Of a DNA stretch of 64,000 nucleotides, positions 46,035-55,919 are shown in pieces. This DNA is from Neurospora tetraspora. Its lineage: Eukaryota > Ascomycota > Sordariomycetes > Sordariales > Sordariaceae. The notes below the pieces were generated by a model that saw nothing but the letters and a program-made list of their open reading frames with translations, was not told the DNA's origin and did not search any database. Position 1 is the first letter of the stretch. Each line of letters opens with the position of its first letter. The stretch spans positions 2,728,001 to 2,792,000 of the forward strand of contig NW_026944388.1 in the NCBI RefSeq assembly GCF_033439725.1. The letters run 5' to 3'. The position numbers were made by a program, and so were the translations under genes.

Positions 46035-49000
46035 TCACTGCAACATATTATCCAAGTCCTCACCAAGCGTCTCCTCAATCGCCACGATCCACTTCCTGTT
46101 CTCCCTCTCCACAACCTCATCGTCGTCATCCTGCAACTCGCTAATAAACGGCAACATCTCCGGCAAGCTCTGGAGCCACTCCTCGCCCAGCCTGGCCGTG
46201 AGGGCCTGCTCGCACTTGATGACCGCCAACCTGACGGCCGCCTGCTCCGACCGGAGGTGCTTGAGCAGGGCCGAGTTGATCTCCTTGTGGTGCTCCTTGC
46301 TGTCGGCGGCGGCAGCCAGCTCGACAACGGTGAGCACCAAATCCTCGGTGCAGTTGTCGGCGCTAGCGGCGTGGCCGAACTGCTCGACCAGCACGGGCGC
46401 GACGGCGTTGAAGTGCGCGGGCGCCTGCCAGAAGCCGTCTTGGTCGTGCTCGAAGCACTTGGTGAGGGTGCGGAGGACGCGAGAGCGGAGGGTCTTGAGG
46501 ACGTCGTCACCGCTAAGGGGAGTAGAAAGAACCTTGACGGCCGAGTCGATAATGTACGAGGCGTACGAGGTAACGATGGACTTGAGGTTCTCGAAGAAGT
46601 GCTGCAGGAAGCCGTAGGTGCTGACCTGGCGCTGGGCCTTGCCGGCCAGGTCGGACTTGGGCAGGCCGGTGGTGGACCACTCCATGAGGTGGGAGAACAT
46701 GGGGCGGAAGGCGGCGTCGTTGAGCTTGTAGATCATCTTGAGAGAGGTCTCGTTGATGAGGAGCTCGATCTTTTCCAGTTCCTGGGTAGAAGAGAGGACG
46801 CCGCTGCGACGAAGGTCGAAGGCGTTGAGGAAGATGCCGGTGAAGAGGGCGGTGTTCTTGGCAATGGAGGACTTGGGGTGCTTGTCCAAAGCGGTGCCAA
46901 GGACGTGGAGGTACTCCTCGAGAGCCTGATGATGGTTAGAAAATGTAGCAGGATTGGTGATAGGAGGAAGACTTACCGAGTATCCGGAAGCAGCAGCGTT
47001 GACCCAGTTCTTCTCCAGGGCAGTGAAGAGCACCTTGCCCTCGATGAGCTTGGCGACAAACTGGAGGCAGTCAGCCCGGTTGGCGCGGCACTCCTCGTCC
47101 AGACCAGCGGCAGCAGAAGCGTTGGAGCAGGCAAGGAGTCTGTCGAGGTAGGCACCCGAGATCATGTAAGGAATGTGTTGGGCAAGAGCGGCCATGAAGG
47201 CATAGGCAGCGTTGTGCAGCGCACCATCGGGCTTCTCGGCCTTGATGCTCTCCTCGAGGCAGCCAAGAGCCTTGGGGATGGCAATAGGCAGGACAGGGAC
47301 AATAGCGTCCTGCAGAACATCCACGAGAGACGCAAGGCAGAGAAGAGCCATAACGCGGAGCTCCTGAGACGGCTGGCCAAGACAGCTGTCGCCAGCAATG
47401 GTGGCCGCAGCAGCGGCAACGGCGTCGAGATCCTTCTTGCCATACTTCTCGGCGATCTTGTCCACGCAGTTGACGGCGGTGTGCTTGTAGCTCATGTCGT
47501 CCGACTCGCGGATGACAGCCGTCAGCTGGGGCAAGAAAGCAAGCAAAGCCTCCCTCGACTTGGGGTTGTTGGTGCTCTCGCTGTCCACACGGTGCTCCAA
47601 GGCACGGAGGACCTTCTGACGCAAAGTGACGTTAGGACGGTCAAGAAGAGCCTCAACACTCTTGATGAACTCGGCAATGGACAGCAGGTTGAGGAGGTTC
47701 GAGAGCGCTTCGCCGCAGCGGTCGTGAAGGGTCTTCTTGGCCTTGACGGTGCCAGCCAGCGTGAGGACACCCTCGAGGAGCTGGGCATAGAGCTCACGGA
47801 TCTTGACGGATTCCATATCGTCCTTCTCAGCCAAACCGGAGATCTCGCGTCTCAGACGACGGTTCGCAAGCAACTTCGGGAGGAGGGTAAGCTGCTTCTT
47901 AGCAAGCTCATGAACATCCTGCGAGGAGTTGGAGTCGACCTTGGCGAGCAGAGCAGCGGAGAGGACAGGCTTGGGCTTGAACATGTCGCTGATGAGATCC
48001 AGATGCTTGATGAGGGTCTGCAGCTGAATCTCCACCGAAAAGGAACCAATGATTTGCGCAGTGAAAGCAAGCATGTTGTCAGTAGCACCATACTTGTCAA
48101 CGAACATGGCAAGGACGGCAAAGAGGAAATCTTCGGGTCCGAGGTTCTCGATGAGAGTGATGAAGAGATCCTGCTTGCGGTGAGAAGGAATGTGCTCGTA
48201 GGCAACGACGAAGCTGGTAAGAAGCTCGGCAGTGCTGGCAACCAAGTTCCTCCTGCTCTTGCGGAAGGTTTCGATCAAAGGAGGGATGACCTCCTTGACG
48301 GTCTGGTTGACAACGTGAGCGGAATAGTCATCAGCCTGCTTGAGGACAGAGCTGCCCATGAAAGTGAAGATGGGCATAACGCTGTGTAAGACAACGTCGG
48401 GCGCAGTGCGAGCCAGGCTGGCAACCAACAGCAGGGCAGCGTTGATGACGGTGGGGCTGGAAGACCGCTGGATGCAGGAGGCGAGGATATCACCATGGCC
48501 AGCCGCGGGGTCAATAGTGAGCTCCTTGCTGTCCTTGTAAGCCGGAATCATGGCAAGCAGACTGCTGAGAACCAGGCTCTGGAGGTAACCCAGTTCAGAG
48601 CCGACAACAGTACGGAGATGCTGGAGCTCAGAAAGAGTGGTGAAGAGGCTGGGAAGCAACTCGGGATGCTCCTCAGGCTTCGACTCCTGAACAAGTTCGA
48701 GAACAAAGGTGGCCTTGTTGAGGCTGGCGCTGACATCGGCAGGGCTTTGCGTGTCGACGCTCTTCTCAGACGAGCCAACACGTCTACGCTTGGTCGCCGG
48801 CTTCTCGGTAGCCTTCTTAATATCATCGTACAGGGACTCGAGGAAGTCAAGCAGGATATCGGTAGTCAGCTCGACCTTGTGCAAAACGTCGGTAGCCTCG
48901 GTAGCAACGACGTCTGGCTCTGAGGCGGTAGGGTGAACGGCCTGAGAAAGAGTGAGCAGAGCGCGAGCGGTGGAGAACTGAGTCTCGGCCTTCATCGAAG

Positions 49001-51446
49001 ACCAGATCTTCTGGATACGGCCGAAGAGCGACTGGACGAGGCCGTTGCGGGCAACAACATTGGAATTGTTGATGAGTTCGAAGATCAGCTTGAGACCAGC
49101 CTCATTGTTGGCAACGACGACATCAACGAAAGCATTGTTGACAGAGGCCTCATCCACAGCTTCGCGGGCAAGGAGCTGCTGAGCCTCTGCCTCGGACAGG
49201 CGGGCCCACCACTGCAACAGAGGAAGGAGTAGGTCGGTTCTGGAGGTACCGGAGATGCTCTTGATCTGGTTGAGCGGCTGCAGGAGTCTCAGCTTGACCG
49301 CAATAAGCGGTGTTCCAACAACATGGCTAGAAAGGAACTTGAAGATGGCAAGTCTGGTAGCGTGGGACAGGTGCTTCTTGTCGCCGTCCTTGGACTTGGA
49401 GCTCTCCAGAGCGTTGGTGAGGGCAGCCAAGATGTGGTCCTCGTGAAGGAGGGACTCCTCGAGAGAAGGAATCAGGACGGAGTGGAGGAGGGACTTGGTA
49501 GCATCAAAGTCTAGCCAGCTGACAGCAGCGGTCTTGGCATAGAGACCCTCAGAGCCCCAAACACGGCGAGCCTTGCTGGGCTTGGTCTCGTAGAAAGATC
49601 CCAGAACAGTGACCAGCTCGGCAGCGGCACGACGGACCTTCTTGGCGGGGTCACTAAGAGCGACAATGGCATAGGGAACGACGGCCTGGAAGTCCAGTTT
49701 GGCGAACTCCTCATCTTTCAGGAGGTTCTTGACACGGTCAAGAGCAGCAACCTTGGCCAAAGTGGGAAGAGAACCGCACCAGAGACGCATGTAGAAGCTG
49801 GCATAGAAGAGCTTGGTAGGGGCCTGGGGGCGGCTGAGAACGGGGGCCTCATCGAACTTGTAGAGGTTGGTCTCGTCGGCAGCAACGGACAAGAAGAGCG
49901 AGTAGAGCTCCTCGAGAAGATCAAGAGGCTCTTCAGCGAAGCACGAAGCAGTCTGAGGCTTGAGCTTGGAGAGCTTCTCGAAGTTCTGCGCGAGTTCCGC
50001 CTCCTTGTCAACCTTGGGAGTGTTGTCCTCAGCAGCGGCCTCGGGCGCATCCTCAACGGCGAGCTTGGGGCGAATGGACGCGCCAAGAGTCAACTCAAGA
50101 GCATCAATGTCGAAGTCAACCTCCTCGATGGTAGCACGGACGATATCGCCAACCTCACCACCAGCCTGGGACAAGCTGACCAGGATGGTGCCAAGCTCCT
50201 TGCGAATCGCGCCATCCTGATCAACCTGGTCGTTGATTCTGTGGGCAGCAACCAACAGAGACTTGTAGACGACCTTAATCTGCTTCTCACGGAGAACGTT
50301 GCCAAGGAGTAGCGAGTTGACCACAGGCAGACTGCGGACATCACCCTTCTTGTGGAGTCTGTCGACCAGAGCAAGAGCAAGGCCGTTGGCCAGCTTATCG
50401 ACTCTGTGGTCCTTGCCAATCTCGTTCATAACGGAGGCAAGCTCAGGAACCTTGAGGAGAGCCTTGGTGACTCTGGCAGAAAGCTGCTTGGCGGAGCGGT
50501 GCTGGGAGATGATGCAGAGGGTGACGAGACCAGGGCGCATCGTCTCGGGAGTCCAACCATGGACGAGCTGGTCCATGAAGGCCGTAAGAGCGTTGTCGGC
50601 GAGACCGCCCTTGGCAGCAAGAATAGTCACAACCATGTAGCTGGCAATCTGGAGACCAGGGGAGCTCTTCATGACCATGGCATCACTCAGGACAGGGCCA
50701 AGCTGCTGCATAAGGGCGTTGTCGTTCTCGATCTGAATGCTTCTCCTGCCGGAACGGTACTTGTCGAGGAGACCGTTGGTGGCTTCAACCATGACACCAC
50801 CCCAGAAGGAGATGAGGCCGGGGTATTCCATCTGGTACTTGCAAGAATCGAGGGTATACTGGGAGATGGCGGTAAGCAGCTCGGGGCGGTTCGTCGCTTG
50901 CTGGACAATGGCGGCGCGAGGGGGCGCGGTCAGAGAGCGGATGTAGGGGTCGAGGAAGCGGTACTCCTTGGGGATGTTGGCGGGCAGGATGGACAGCAAG
51001 GTCACAAAGGCCGGGATGGTGTGGTATGGGAGGAAGGTAGCGATGAGGGCAGCGGTGTTGAACTCGTGGATGCGGAACCGGCGAATCAACCACTCGATGG
51101 CCTTGATGGCGGGCATGAGACGCAACCTGCTGCCGCAGAGGTGGAGGAAGGCCTCGACATGTTTATCGAGGGCGGCGTTCTCAGCGGCGCTCATCTGTGT
51201 CCTGTCGGCCTCCTGGCTCTGCTCGCTCCATAGCGACTGGGCGAACTTGGCGAAGCGCGAATCGAGGTTGCATAGCTCTTCAAAGCCTTCAAGGCATATC
51301 GAGTAGATCTCGGGGTATGTCTGGGTGGCGGCGACGCGGGGCTCGAAGATCAATGACTTGGAGTGGGCGGCCTTGAGGACCTTGGTGTTGAGCGTCGACC
51401 GCGAGTTGGTGGCGATCTGGGCCAACTGGGAGGCCAAAGACGACAT
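46035..51446 (-). CDS. UTP10: UTP10, U3 snoRNP / SSU processome HEAT-repeat protein
   Basis: The frame is open for 1803 codons, but it contains a 51-nt in-frame intron at 46926-46976 (GTAAGT donor, TCTAAC branch point, ATCAG acceptor). Removing it joins residue 1490 (ending AASGYS) to ALEEYLHVLGTA and gives 1786 residues. The start MSSLASQLAQIA and the following block match the UTP10/HEATR1 N-terminus. A U3snoRNP10-type region lies at about 230-350 and a BP28CT-type region at about 1500-1650. The end reads LPEMLPFISELQDDDDEVVE, typical of the family. Helical HEAT repeats fill most of the chain. In yeast Utp10 belongs to the t-UTP/UtpA subcomplex, which binds the 5' ETS of pre-rRNA and links rDNA transcription to 18S processing in the nucleolus. 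A Lys/Arg-rich KRRRVG segment near 910 may be a nuclear signal. It is divergent from NOC3. Confidence 0.95.
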   Translation of the reverse strand: MSSLASQLAQIATNSRSTLNTKVLKAAHSKSLIFEPRVAATQTYPEIYSICLEGFEELCNLDSRFAKFAQSLWSEQSQEADRTQMSAAENAALDKHVEAFLHLCGSRLRLMPAIKAIEWLIRRFRIHEFNTAALIATFLPYHTIPAFVTLLSILPANIPKEYRFLDPYIRSLTAPPRAAIVQQATNRPELLTAISQYTLDSCKYQMEYPGLISFWGGVMVEATNGLLDKYRSGRRSIQIENDNALMQQLGPVLSDAMVMKSSPGLQIASYMVVTILAAKGGLADNALTAFMDQLVHGWTPETMRPGLVTLCIISQHRSAKQLSARVTKALLKVPELASVMNEIGKDHRVDKLANGLALALVDRLHKKGDVRSLPVVNSLLLGNVLREKQIKVVYKSLLVAAHRINDQVDQDGAIRKELGTILVSLSQAGGEVGDIVRATIEEVDFDIDALELTLGASIRPKLAVEDAPEAAAEDNTPKVDKEAELAQNFEKLSKLKPQTASCFAEEPLDLLEELYSLFLSVAADETNLYKFDEAPVLSRPQAPTKLFYASFYMRLWCGSLPTLAKVAALDRVKNLLKDEEFAKLDFQAVVPYAIVALSDPAKKVRRAAAELVTVLGSFYETKPSKARRVWGSEGLYAKTAAVSWLDFDATKSLLHSVLIPSLEESLLHEDHILAALTNALESSKSKDGDKKHLSHATRLAIFKFLSSHVVGTPLIAVKLRLLQPLNQIKSISGTSRTDLLLPLLQWWARLSEAEAQQLLAREAVDEASVNNAFVDVVVANNEAGLKLIFELINNSNVVARNGLVQSLFGRIQKIWSSMKAETQFSTARALLTLSQAVHPTASEPDVVATEATDVLHKVELTTDILLDFLESLYDDIKKATEKPATKRRRVGSSEKSVDTQSPADVSASLNKATFVLELVQESKPEEHPELLPSLFTTLSELQHLRTVVGSELGYLQSLVLSSLLAMIPAYKDSKELTIDPAAGHGDILASCIQRSSSPTVINAALLLVASLARTAPDVVLHSVMPIFTFMGSSVLKQADDYSAHVVNQTVKEVIPPLIETFRKSRRNLVASTAELLTSFVVAYEHIPSHRKQDLFITLIENLGPEDFLFAVLAMFVDKYGATDNMLAFTAQIIGSFSVEIQLQTLIKHLDLISDMFKPKPVLSAALLAKVDSNSSQDVHELAKKQLTLLPKLLANRRLRREISGLAEKDDMESVKIRELYAQLLEGVLTLAGTVKAKKTLHDRCGEALSNLLNLLSIAEFIKSVEALLDRPNVTLRQKVLRALEHRVDSESTNNPKSREALLAFLPQLTAVIRESDDMSYKHTAVNCVDKIAEKYGKKDLDAVAAAAATIAGDSCLGQPSQELRVMALLCLASLVDVLQDAIVPVLPIAIPKALGCLEESIKAEKPDGALHNAAYAFMAALAQHIPYMISGAYLDRLLACSNASAAAGLDEECRANRADCLQFVAKLIEGKVLFTALEKNWVNAAASGYSVSLPPITNPATFSNHHQALEEYLHVLGTALDKHPKSSIAKNTALFTGIFLNAFDLRRSGVLSSTQELEKIELLINETSLKMIYKLNDAAFRPMFSHLMEWSTTGLPKSDLAGKAQRQVSTYGFLQHFFENLKSIVTSYASYIIDSAVKVLSTPLSGDDVLKTLRSRVLRTLTKCFEHDQDGFWQAPAHFNAVAPVLVEQFGHAASADNCTEDLVLTVVELAAAADSKEHHKEINSALLKHLRSEQAAVRLAVIKCEQALTARLGEEWLQSLPEMLPFISELQDDDDEVVERENRKWIVAIEETLGEDLDNMLQ

Positions 51447-52095
51447 GGTTGTGTATTTCTTTCTATCTTTCGGCTATATGGGTATCGTATTGTATCGTGA
51501 GGAGAGCCGATGTCGATATTTCGATCGCGTCGCAAAGTGGGAATCCGGTCGGCCTTTCGGCGCGTGGTGGGAGACGGGAGGGGTGCAGTCTCGATCGTCT
51601 ATCGCGGGGGTGGAGACTAGGAATACTGGATGTAGGATATATGTACAGTTGTCGAGAAAGAGATTGCCGCGGTCTCTCTTTGCTGCGACGGTGGTGATGT
51701 TTTGGAGAGTGGGTTGTTGGGATGGAAGGGAGTTCAAGTTGGAGAGAGATGCGGCCACTCGAAGCTCCAGCGCATGCACTCAATCGCAAAGTGAAGTGCA
51801 GTTCAATGGCCGTTCATGGTTCAGCAACTTTTTTTTCTCCAAGGGGTGGGGTCCGATAAGCAGAGTTGACCAACCACACGTCACCGATAAGACCCCAGCA
51901 TTGGCGGCCAGGGTCCAAAAAGTTTGGAAAATGTTCCTGAGCTCATCTCATTGAAGAACAACAATCGATACCCATCTCCACTACAGAACACCGCTCTCAA
52001 CACCTCACTTCAGTCTGTCTTCAGCATATATCAATCGCCCACACTCAGTGTTTCCGGTTCACTTCACATCATCTCACAACCATCAACAACATATT
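51447..52095. promoter_or_regulatory. Divergent promoter, UTP10 / NOC3 (649 bp)
   Basis: Two CCGATAAG sites start at 51853 and 51884, both in HGATAR form. They are bracketed by an inverted GGGGTC (51849-51854) and GACCCC (51891-51896), so the unit reads GGGGTCCGATAAG, then CCGATAAGACCCC. The promoter serves two ribosome-assembly genes. GATA-factor use is inference from the motif. Confidence 0.55.
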
Positions 52096-54126
52096 ATGTC
52101 TTCCCATCCTTCCAAGCGGAGGAAGCTGACCGGGGAAGGTCAGTCCTCGGACGGCGCAGCAACCAGCGACGTCAAAATTCAAAAGCAGTTCTTCAAGAGT
52201 GCACAAAGCTGGAACCTCGAGGAGGACTATGAGAACCGCCCCAGAAAAGGAAAGAAGAAGAAGGAGAAGAAGGCCGCCGATGCCACGAAACTGCCCATCA
52301 GAGTTGCCGAAGGAACCTGGGTTACGCAGGAAGAGGAGGACGCCGAGATTGCGAGCGATGCGGAGTGGTTGGAGAGTGAAGGAGAGGAGGCCCCTGAGGA
52401 GGAGGAAGTTCAGCCTGAGCCGGAAGCACCCAAGATTCCCGAGCGTGAACAGATCAGGAGAGCCCAGGAGGAAATGGCCAAGATCGCGACGCAACTCAAC
52501 GAAGACCCAGAGGAGCACCCGGGGGCTTTCAAGGCGCTCGCCAAGATTGGAGAGTCGGACCTTCTCGCCATCAAGAAGCTCGCCATTGTTGTCCAGATGA
52601 CCGTCTATAAGGATGTCATTCCCGGCTACAGGATAAGACCGGCCTCGGAGGATGTTGCCAAGGAAAAGCTGTCCAAGGATGTCAAGCGGTTACGCGTCTA
52701 TGAGCAGGCCATGGTCACCGGTTACTACCAGTACATCAAGACCCTCGCTGCCCTCGCAGGCGGGTCTATTCGCGACAAGTCCAAGCAGCCCATCTCCAGC
52801 ATCGCCCTTACCTGCGCCTGCACCCTTTTGAACGCAGTACCGCACTTCAACTTCCGCGGCGAGCTTCTTAAGATTCTCATCAAGAAGCTGAGCTACCTAA
52901 ATGTTGATAAAGACTTTGTCAAGTGCCGGACAGCTCTCGAGACCCTGTTCCACGAGGATGAGGATGGTCAGCCCGCCATGGAGGCCATCTCAGTACTCAC
53001 AAAGATGATGAAGGCTCGTAACTACCAGGTTGACGAGAGCATCCTCAACCTGTTCCTCCACCTGCGTCTGCTCAGCGAGTTCTCCGGCAAAGCTTCCAGA
53101 GACACGGTGGAGAAGCAGGATGATGGGTCGGTCAAGAAGCCGAAGCAAAAGAAGGAGTTCCGCACCAAGCGCGAGCGCAAGCTTCTCAAGGAGCAAAAGG
53201 AGGCTGAGAAGGTCATGGCCCACGCCGATGCGGCTGTGAGTTACGAGGAGCGGGAGCGGATGCAGTCCGAAACGCTCAAGATGGTTTTCGCCTCGTACTT
53301 CCGCATCCTCAAGATGCGTATCCCCAAACTCATGGGTGCATGTCTTGAAGGTCTGGCCAGATACTCCCACCTGATCAACCAGGACTTCTTTGGCGATCTC
53401 CTCGAGGCCCTAAAAGACCTGGTCCGCTATAGCGAGAAGGACGCTGAGAAGGAGGACGACTCAGATGACGAGAACAAGGAAGAGGAAGAGGACGAAGATG
53501 ACGAACACGAATTCGTCCGTGACACCAGCCGCGAAGCCCTCCTCTGCACTGTCACCGCCTTCGCCCTTCTCGAGGGCCAAGACGCCCACAACGCCCGCTC
53601 CGACCTTCACCTCGACCTCTCCTTCTTCATCACCCACCTCTTCCAGTCCCTCCTCTCCCTCTCCGTCAATCCGGACCTCGAGCTCGGCGCCCAGTCGCTC
53701 CAGCTCCAGAACAGCGTGCGCCGCAACAACCGTATCAACCTGCAGACCACCACCGTCCTGCTCGTCAAGTGTCTGAGCGGTATCCTTCTGCCGCCCTGGA
53801 ACATCCGCTCGGTGGCGCCGCTCCGTCTGGCCGCCTTCACCAAGCAGCTCATGTCCGGGTCGCTCCAGGTGCCCGAGAAGTCAGCCCAGGCGCTCCTCGG
53901 CCTGCTCGCCGACGTGCTGCACACGCACGGCAGGAAGATCAGCTCGCTCTGGAACACGGAGGAGAGGAAGGGCGACGGCACATATAAGCCGCTTGCGGCG
54001 ACGGTGGAGGGTAGCAACCCGTTCGCGTCTACGGTGTGGGAGGGCGAGTTGTTGAGGAAACATTACTGCCCCAAGGTCAGGGAGAGCGTGAAGGAGCTGG
54101 AGAAGAGCATCAAGAGTATCAAATAG
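52096..54126 (+). CDS. NOC3: NOC3, nucleolar complex-associated protein 3
   Basis: A single exon of 676 residues starts at the ATG in TATTATGTCT. The start MSSHPSKRRKLTGEG carries a basic nuclear signal. An acidic segment (about 95-135) precedes the NOC3p N-terminal domain at about 140-240, with the signature DVIPGYRIRPASE and YEQAMVTGYYQYIKTLAAL. The CBF/Mak21-like C-terminal domain covers about 400-650, with an acidic insertion EKEDDSDDENKEEEEDEDDE near 455-475. In yeast Noc3 pairs with Noc2 on late nucleolar and nucleoplasmic pre-60S particles and has also been tied to replication licensing. Length and domain order fit the family (yeast 663 residues). Confidence 0.94.
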   Translation: MSSHPSKRRKLTGEGQSSDGAATSDVKIQKQFFKSAQSWNLEEDYENRPRKGKKKKEKKAADATKLPIRVAEGTWVTQEEEDAEIASDAEWLESEGEEAPEEEEVQPEPEAPKIPEREQIRRAQEEMAKIATQLNEDPEEHPGAFKALAKIGESDLLAIKKLAIVVQMTVYKDVIPGYRIRPASEDVAKEKLSKDVKRLRVYEQAMVTGYYQYIKTLAALAGGSIRDKSKQPISSIALTCACTLLNAVPHFNFRGELLKILIKKLSYLNVDKDFVKCRTALETLFHEDEDGQPAMEAISVLTKMMKARNYQVDESILNLFLHLRLLSEFSGKASRDTVEKQDDGSVKKPKQKKEFRTKRERKLLKEQKEAEKVMAHADAAVSYEERERMQSETLKMVFASYFRILKMRIPKLMGACLEGLARYSHLINQDFFGDLLEALKDLVRYSEKDAEKEDDSDDENKEEEEDEDDEHEFVRDTSREALLCTVTAFALLEGQDAHNARSDLHLDLSFFITHLFQSLLSLSVNPDLELGAQSLQLQNSVRRNNRINLQTTTVLLVKCLSGILLPPWNIRSVAPLRLAAFTKQLMSGSLQVPEKSAQALLGLLADVLHTHGRKISSLWNTEERKGDGTYKPLAATVEGSNPFASTVWEGELLRKHYCPKVRESVKELEKSIKSIK

Positions 54127-55258
54127 AGGATGAATGGGTGGTAAAGGAGGAGTCTCATTATGTTGGAGAGTATATACGTTAGCTTTTGCACAGAATTGTT
54201 ATTTTCGAAATTACTTTGTCGGTCAATCCCATCATAATGGAATGTGGTATTATTTTCTTTGGATACTTAAAAGCAGCTGGTCCCCATTTGTGGTGTAAGA
54301 CTACCTCTAACAGAGAATGAGCCTCCTCCGCTGCACCTTCCCAAAGACATTTCCAACTTTCAGTTGGATGACAAAGGTGATTTCAGTTCGAGCTCTCTCT
54401 GGCAACTGCACTTTGCATTTCGTTTCACAGCCCGCTTACTAACAACAACGGGAGTTCTTTCCCTACCTCAAGCTGTGTCTCACCGAGTCGGGACAAACTT
54501 GCCGAACCGAGGCATGTCCTTGGCTTCCCCTCCTGCCCTCATGCGAGTTTAATTGGGAAGGTGAAAAGACTTTTTCTGTCTGATGACGATCGTCATACCG
54601 AGTAATGGAGTCTCGTTTTCTCATTTCCCTCTTTGGTGTAAACGTGCGGCTCTGATGTTCCACAACAGCCTTATTCGTGAAACAATGTTAGGCAATATCC
54701 AGTTCGGTTACACATTGTGTCCGTTGGTAGCCCGCTGGCAGCGAGAGAAATGTCTTACACTTTGACAACAGTGAGTATCATACCCAGATCTCAACCGGTT
54801 CATCCAATGGTTTTCTTGTGTTAAACCTCTCGAATAGAGATTACTACACCTCGGACCCCAACCACATAGAACATAACACGGTGTTGCGGCTCGAGAGTGG
54901 CTGTATCAACGTCATAGCCTGGATAAACGGCACCGTTAATAGCCCAACAACATCACAAAACAGCCAAAAGATGTCTATTGTTGTCATCAGAGGCTATAGA
55001 TCGAAGTCGGGGTAAACGGCACAGCTCAGAGGATCAAAATCACCATCAACGCCGCCAACACACATACCTTGGCCGTCATCACCGGAACACTGACCCTTGG
55101 ACACTCGATGAGTGTGAAGTCATCATCATCGCAACATCGACACTGGCTGTGAATCCCCAATTCACCAAACTCACATTTGCTGCCAACGGCATGCATGCCT
55201 TCCTTGCTCTTGTTAACTTTTGCATCCAAACCTACCTCTACAGCACGTAGGGTTATCC

Positions 55259-55291
55259 GATCTCGGACCCGAGCATTTCGGACTCGAGATC
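55259..55291. repeat. Cruciform-type inverted repeat GATCTCG...CGAGATC
   Basis: GATCTCG (55259-55265) and CGAGATC (55285-55291) are exact reverse complements. Inside is a second small pair, CCGA and TCGG. It ends 26 bp before the left end of the MITE-like element and may be part of an older or nested insertion. Confidence 0.5.
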
Positions 55292-55317
55292 TGTCCGTCT
55301 TTTCGCTTTCGAGCATA

Positions 55318-55543
55318 CCGTAGAAACTCGTGAATATCGGATTTGGGGCCTGGGGTAAATTTCCTCTCTGGGCCCCATATCTGTCGTGCCCAGGCAGTCA
55401 GAGCAGCGTGCTTGCCTCAGAATTGGGGATTTCTTAGAGAATCGTACAGTCTGTTGCGTTGACTCTGCCTGAAGCATCAGGTATGTAGCCGAGTTAGGGA
55501 ATTTCCTGCAGACCCCAAATCCGATATTCGCGAGTTTCTACGG
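55318..55543. mobile_element. MITE-like nonautonomous DNA element, 226 bp
   Basis: The two ends are inverted copies. The left end starts CCGTAGAAACTCGTGAATAT and the right end, read on the other strand, starts CCGTAGAAACTCGCGAATAT. Similarity continues through CGGATTTGGGG and more weakly to about 48 bp, with the two arms differing mainly by C/T changes. Both ends are flanked by TA (55316-55317 and 55544-55545), as expected for a TA target duplication of the Tc1/mariner type. The centre has no coding potential. Size and layout fit a MITE. Neurospora has a described small TA-flanked inverted-repeat element, Guest; whether this is related I cannot tell from memory. Confidence 0.8.
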
Positions 55544-55875
55544 TATGGTTCATCGCGCACTCTGCACCTCAAGTACAAACTGGATGTATAAAGGTAAAAC
55601 AACAGTGCGCTTTTCGGTAACCGTCGCACCAAAAGATTTGCGGTTGAATCGACCCGACAAAGGACGGGAAAGGAACATCAAAGCGTGGTTTCCTGGATGG
55701 AACCTCCACCGGCGCAAAAATTGGTCTCCACTACAGGGAAAAGGGCACTAACGGACACGTGCAAATTACCGGAAATTGGCCCATGTGGACGCTATCACCA
55801 GGTATACACATCAGTCCTGGAAAGTTCGTTAGCGTGGTACTTACTTGAAATCTGGTTGGTTGAATCGCTAAACCG

Positions 55876-55919
55876 CTGCAAATGCCCTGCAAATGCCCTG
55901 CGAATGGCCTGTGAATGCC
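55876..55919. repeat. Tandem repeat, 11-bp unit CTGCAAATGCC x4
   Basis: Two exact copies of CTGCAAATGCC are followed by two diverged copies (CTGCGAATGGC and CTGTGAATGCC). A further 9-bp repeat, GTGATTCTG, follows at about 55964-55990. These look like slippage-type minisatellites in noncoding DNA. Confidence 0.75.

Noticed and set aside
46257-48389. 710-codon frame antisense to UTP10
   Set aside because: It mirrors UTP10 codons with strong third-position G/C bias, has no domain, and the sense frame is a clear family member. It is a shadow frame, as are those antisense to the membrane-protein and RRP45 genes.
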